Assembly: GCA_958496175.1 (NCBI GenBank)
Contig: OY292279.1
Coordinates: 12,648,001 to 12,712,000, forward strand
DNA: 64,000 nucleotides
Source: Sisyra terminalis
Taxonomy: Eukaryota; Arthropoda; Insecta; Neuroptera; Sisyridae
Direction: 5' to 3'
Below the pieces are notes generated by a model. That model did not search any database, was not told where the DNA came from, and was given only the letters and a program-made list of their open reading frames with translations. Positions 60,183 to 64,000 of the stretch are shown piece by piece. The position numbers and the translations under genes are program-made. Position 1 is the first letter of the stretch. Each line of letters starts with the position of its first letter.

Positions 60183-63100
60183 AATATACAATTAAAACAC
60201 AAAATTTTATTACAACTTTGCCTAAATAGTGTCAAGATTTTGACCTTTAGGGTCCAAATTTATAATGAAAAGTTAGTAAAAATCAATTGAGTAAAAATTA
60301 ATTATATACCCAAAACTTATAAAAGAAGAAAATTCTGAAGTATTGGATCAAAAAAGACGACCTGAGTGAGGTAATATCAAATAAGAAATCAATCGATAAA
60401 TTTACTAAATTTCTTCACAATTCATACGAAATATGAGTCTTTAGTCCTTCCAATAATCAACAGGTAAAGACTACAAATTTATTAGCCACAAAATGATCAA
60501 AACCTATAATTATTACTCATTGCCATTTAATCTTTGAAGTAATAATTAATATAGCAGATACCAAATTAATGATCGGAATTGTTATGAAAGTAAATCTGAG
60601 TTGTCAGGTCAACCAAAAATATTGGGACATGGTAAAATAATCTCTAAGTAGGTATTCCAATGAATAATGGGCAATTTTTAAAACAGTGATTTCCAAATTT
60701 TATTTTACAATGACTCTCTTAAAAATTAATTGATCATCTAACACCGCTCTTTTGCTTTATGAAAACTCTATGTTAAGATGTGGCACCTCAAGTTTTTCTG
60801 GAATATTAACTAAAACTGAAATTATTTACGCCACATAACTTTATGTAAGGTAACCAAAGACAACTAAGGTAATTTAAGTTAGTACTTCTGACATATTTTA
60901 GGCGGCGCCACATCTTGATATGTTCTGTATCATGATTTGTATTGCAAGATTGGAACATCTTCTAGCATAACTATTACTTTAGAATTCGGTAAAGAAGCTA
61001 AATTTGAAGAATTGACTTTAATAAACTTGTAATTTATTGCCTTCATTCAATACCTCCGCATCTAGTTCCTATTTTCCTAGAAGAATGCAAAAAAACTCAT
61101 TTTTGAACAATGCCTTTCTATTTCATCAATTATTTAACAGTTCTAAAATTATAATTTCTATTAATAGTTTATGATTTCCGTATTAAATTTTTACTTAATT
61201 CAAAAGTGGCAAACACACCCTTAATGTTATACTAGGCACGTCAATAACGGAACAGCCTGCCTACTTAGGTATTATTTTAGCACATTCTCGCTTTTTATAG
61301 TACCTACTCTTTTTGTGTGGTAATATATTATTAGCCGCACCATATAACTTAGTTTATTATTTCCTGTGCAAATCAAACTTTGCGACAATAATACGCAAAT
61401 TACATACATTACGACGCTTCTGTGAAAAAAAAAACTTGAATAAAAACCCACAATTGCCACTAAAAATGTCTGCTAAAGAAATTTAAATGAAGACTCATTT
61501 AATCATTGTAATCACCGACACCTATTTTTAAAAGAAAACGTCTAAAAATACATTTGAATACTTGAAATATTTAACCTTTAAGAATTGCATTTTTGATGTA
61601 TAACTTGATTTTTATCTTTGGAATTTTCAGCGATTAAAATTTTTACTACAATCACTAATTAACAATCCAATCCAATCCTTGAACTTCAACTATGGAAAGT
61701 TCAAGATTGATTTTTTTTTCGTCTGAAAATTTCGTTTCTAATTTTAAATTCAATCGGCTACAGTGACTCAAATGGGTCTCTCACTTCATTTGCATGTATT
61801 GTTATGCATATATGTGTAATTCCTGAGTGAAACAAATTAATTATATGATTTACATAATTATTGGTTGGCACCGATGACCGTTAGTTCCATCATTCAACAG
61901 CGGTCAATACACACGTTTGTCAACGGTAGCGCATTTATCGATAATTACATACAATTAAAATTAAATTAATCCATTACACGAGCATAAAAAAAATCAGAAC
62001 TATTTCTCTGAAAAAAACGACCAAATTAAATGTTGAATTATAATCTCTTAGATGTAACCAAAGAACAAACTTCCGCAAGGTAACGTGAAATTAAGCGACG
62101 ATAAGATAGAGCAAGTTTTAAATGAATACAATAAAAATTAGATTCAACATGTTTTTCATCACTTTTTCAAACTCCAGGGCCATTAACCTTTCACAAAGCC
62201 GTACATTGAAATCCAACAAAATTTCAGTAAAATCGAGTGGAAAAAGAGAGCATGAATGGTTTGGTTTTGGAAAAAAGAAGGAAATTTATTTATCTACTTT
62301 AATGTAAACCTGTGCAAATATTTAATTAAAAATGGATTTTATAGTCTTTCGTTTCACAGACGATTAATAATTTTCCGGGGCTTAACAATGCGAATGAATG
62401 TTGATTCAGTATGTGGTGAAGTTATCGCACAGTCGGGAATCCGGGGTTCTCTCGCATAATATTTATCAAATAATACATTTTACTATGTAAATCATGAGAC
62501 GTTATAGACCATTTAGTCAATAATTTCAAAAATAATTCAAATTGCTCTGCATGTTGAAACCACTTAACGATATAAGTAAGAAAAAGGGCAGCACGTTCCC
62601 GCGAACGTCCAATTCCAATCATTGCCACGCAATCGGATTCACTCGAAACCATTATACGACTATGTTTAGGAAACGTACACGTGTTTAAATCCGATTTAAC
62701 ATCAAATCAAAATCAATATAATAAGCTCGTAAAACCACCATTTTGTATGCTTGTTGAAACATCACATAAAACTCTGGGCAAGAAGTGCAATCAGCATCTC
62801 TCTAAAATAAACACAGACGTTACGCCAACATCGATAAATAAGCAGAAAACAAGAAATTTAACAAACAATAAACGTTTGGCCGTTTGGCTACAGGAAAATA
62901 GAAGATCCGATGTCAAGGATACAAATTAGAAAATGACATAAATGTTGAACTGTTCGAAACGTTCCACGTTTATGTGATTCTCCCATATTTGAATTCAATC
63001 AAGATATAGACTGGAAAATGTGAACATAGATATTATATACGAAAGTAGACATCAATTTATTTCGAAAAATTTATGAATATTCTTCCGACTCAAGCTGCTT

Positions 63101-63334
63101 TATATGAAATTGAATAAGGTAAAAATGAATGTTTATGACAAATGTGAAAGAACTTTTCTGCTTTCTGGAAATGGTGGATTTGTCGAGAGCCATATATAGG
63201 AGACGATTTGGGTTTTTGCGATGCAACAAAAGAATTTCTTGCCAATAAAATAAATATGTTACTATCTATGTGATAACAATTACTATTTAAAACTCAATGA
63301 AACTCAATTTTACTAAGTCAACAAAAAAGGAAAT

Positions 63335-64000
63335 AAAATGGAAAACTATGAAACAGCGTTAATAGTCACACATTATAAATTATTACATAAATTTAGTGTC
63401 CGACTGAATTTTCGGTTTTGGTCTAGTTTCGGCCAAAAAAACGGGTTTCGGCTGTTGTCAAGCCGAAACTACGACCGAAACTGAATTCGTGAGAAAAAAA
63501 TGTTGAAATTTTTTTTGTTTTTCATTTATTGTTCGATTCTTCGCTTATAAATACTGATAACTATAAGTTTAGTAAAATTTTAAGTAATATTATCTTTAAT
63601 ATTTTTTCCAAAGAAAACTGATCAAAGTTTAGAAGAAATTATTTTGTTTTTAAGATATAAGGAGTAAAATGGAAAACTATGAAAAGGTTTTAATAGTCAC
63701 ACATTATAAATTATTACATAAATTTAGTGTTCGACCGAATTTTTGGTTTTGGTCAAGTTTCGGCCTAAAAACGGGTTTCGGTTAGCCGAAACCTACCAGC
63801 CGAACCTACGACCGAAACCGAAACTGAATTCGTGAGATAAAAATGTTGAATTTTTTTTGGTTTTTCATTTACTGTTCAATTCTTCACTTATAAATACTGA
63901 TAACTATATGTTCAGTAAAATTTTGATTAATATTATCTTTAATATTTTTTTCTTCAGTTCGAAAGAAAACTGATCAAAGTTTAGAAAAAAATATTTTATT
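63335..64000. repeat. Tandem duplication, period about 331 bp, running off the window
   Basis: Copy 1 starts at 63335 (AAAATGGAAAACTATGAAAC) and copy 2 at 63666 (AAAATGGAAAACTATGAAAA). Both contain AATAGTCACACATTATAAAT, then a cluster of TTTCGG and CCGAAAC words that can fold on themselves (GGTTTCGGCT against AGCCGAAAC), then AATTCGTGAGA and a T-rich part. Copy 2 has an extra CCGAAAC block. Further copies may lie beyond the edge. Confidence 0.8.

Larger units (their letters stand above)
58688..63334. other. Intron-like stretch after the 58463 exon
   Basis: AT-rich, with no supported exon. The open frame at 62681-62929 (82 codons, stop TAG) is Lys/Asn-rich and has a possible acceptor (ATGTTTAG at 62669), but that would give the wrong phase for joining the 58463 exon. 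Other short frames (61272-61460 -, 62122-62307) lack support. Confidence 0.5.

Noticed and set aside
62681..62929. 82-codon open frame that might be exon 2 of the 58463 gene
   Set aside because: The only nearby acceptor gives an incompatible phase, and the composition is Lys/Asn-rich as expected from AT-rich DNA.
1..64000. CRISPR arrays, bacterial operons, rRNA genes
   Set aside because: No regularly spaced short direct repeats, ribosome binding sites or rRNA-like conserved blocks were seen; the sequence is eukaryotic.

Overview
The window looks like a piece of an insect nuclear genome. It is very AT-rich, gene-poor and full of decayed eukaryotic transposable elements (Jockey-type and RNase H-bearing LINEs, mariner, hAT-like MITEs, Helitrons). 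It has spliced exons and no bacterial-style operons, ribosome binding sites or long ORFs. The TE mix and the arthropod initiator-like motif fit an insect, perhaps a beetle, but the species cannot be fixed from sequence alone.

Only two host coding exons are supported. One (32615-32761, +) is an internal phase-0 exon of a PTB-domain protein, with a good acceptor and donor; its wording recalls the PTB domain of SH2D5-type adaptors. The other (58463-58687, +) is a first coding exon with an in-frame upstream stop, a start codon and a donor. It opens a Ser/Thr/Pro-rich protein I do not recognise. The rest is best read as large introns or intergenic DNA of these two transcription units.

The most striking content is a set of foldback repeats carrying hammerhead-ribozyme-like cores. 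Family A is at 1-233, 13111-13238, 40282-40515, 48655-48797, 50061-50155, 51832-52388 and 52454-52551. Family B is at 2275-2441, 3950-4480, 28958-29213 and 56455-56985. A third, unrelated foldback is at 20537-20720. In the best copies the core reads CUGANGA, one extra A, a 5-6 bp stem II hairpin, GAA, a short palindromic stem III, an NUH cleavage triplet, and a 3' strand that can pair with the bases just before CUGANGA. Stem II changes with compensation between copies. Very short palindromic stem III is the hallmark of the small dimer-forming hammerhead variants known from Penelope-like retroelements. No Penelope ORF is visible here, and most copies have damaged cores.

Other elements: a 5'-truncated Jockey RT (42440-43632), older Jockey relics (7895-8137 and 53505-53960), an RTE-like or related LINE 3' relic (46856-47190), an RNase H LINE relic on the minus strand (22586-23005), a mariner transposase relic on the minus strand (35600-35995), two Helitron-like elements (about 19399-20035 and 38149-39105), hAT-like MITEs (47786-48010 and 47230-47454 with exact 8-bp duplications; 39993-40186; 12934-13094), and local tandem duplications with 417-433 bp periods (8782-9616, 15222-16390, 44847-45712) plus a 331-bp one at the right edge (63335-64000).
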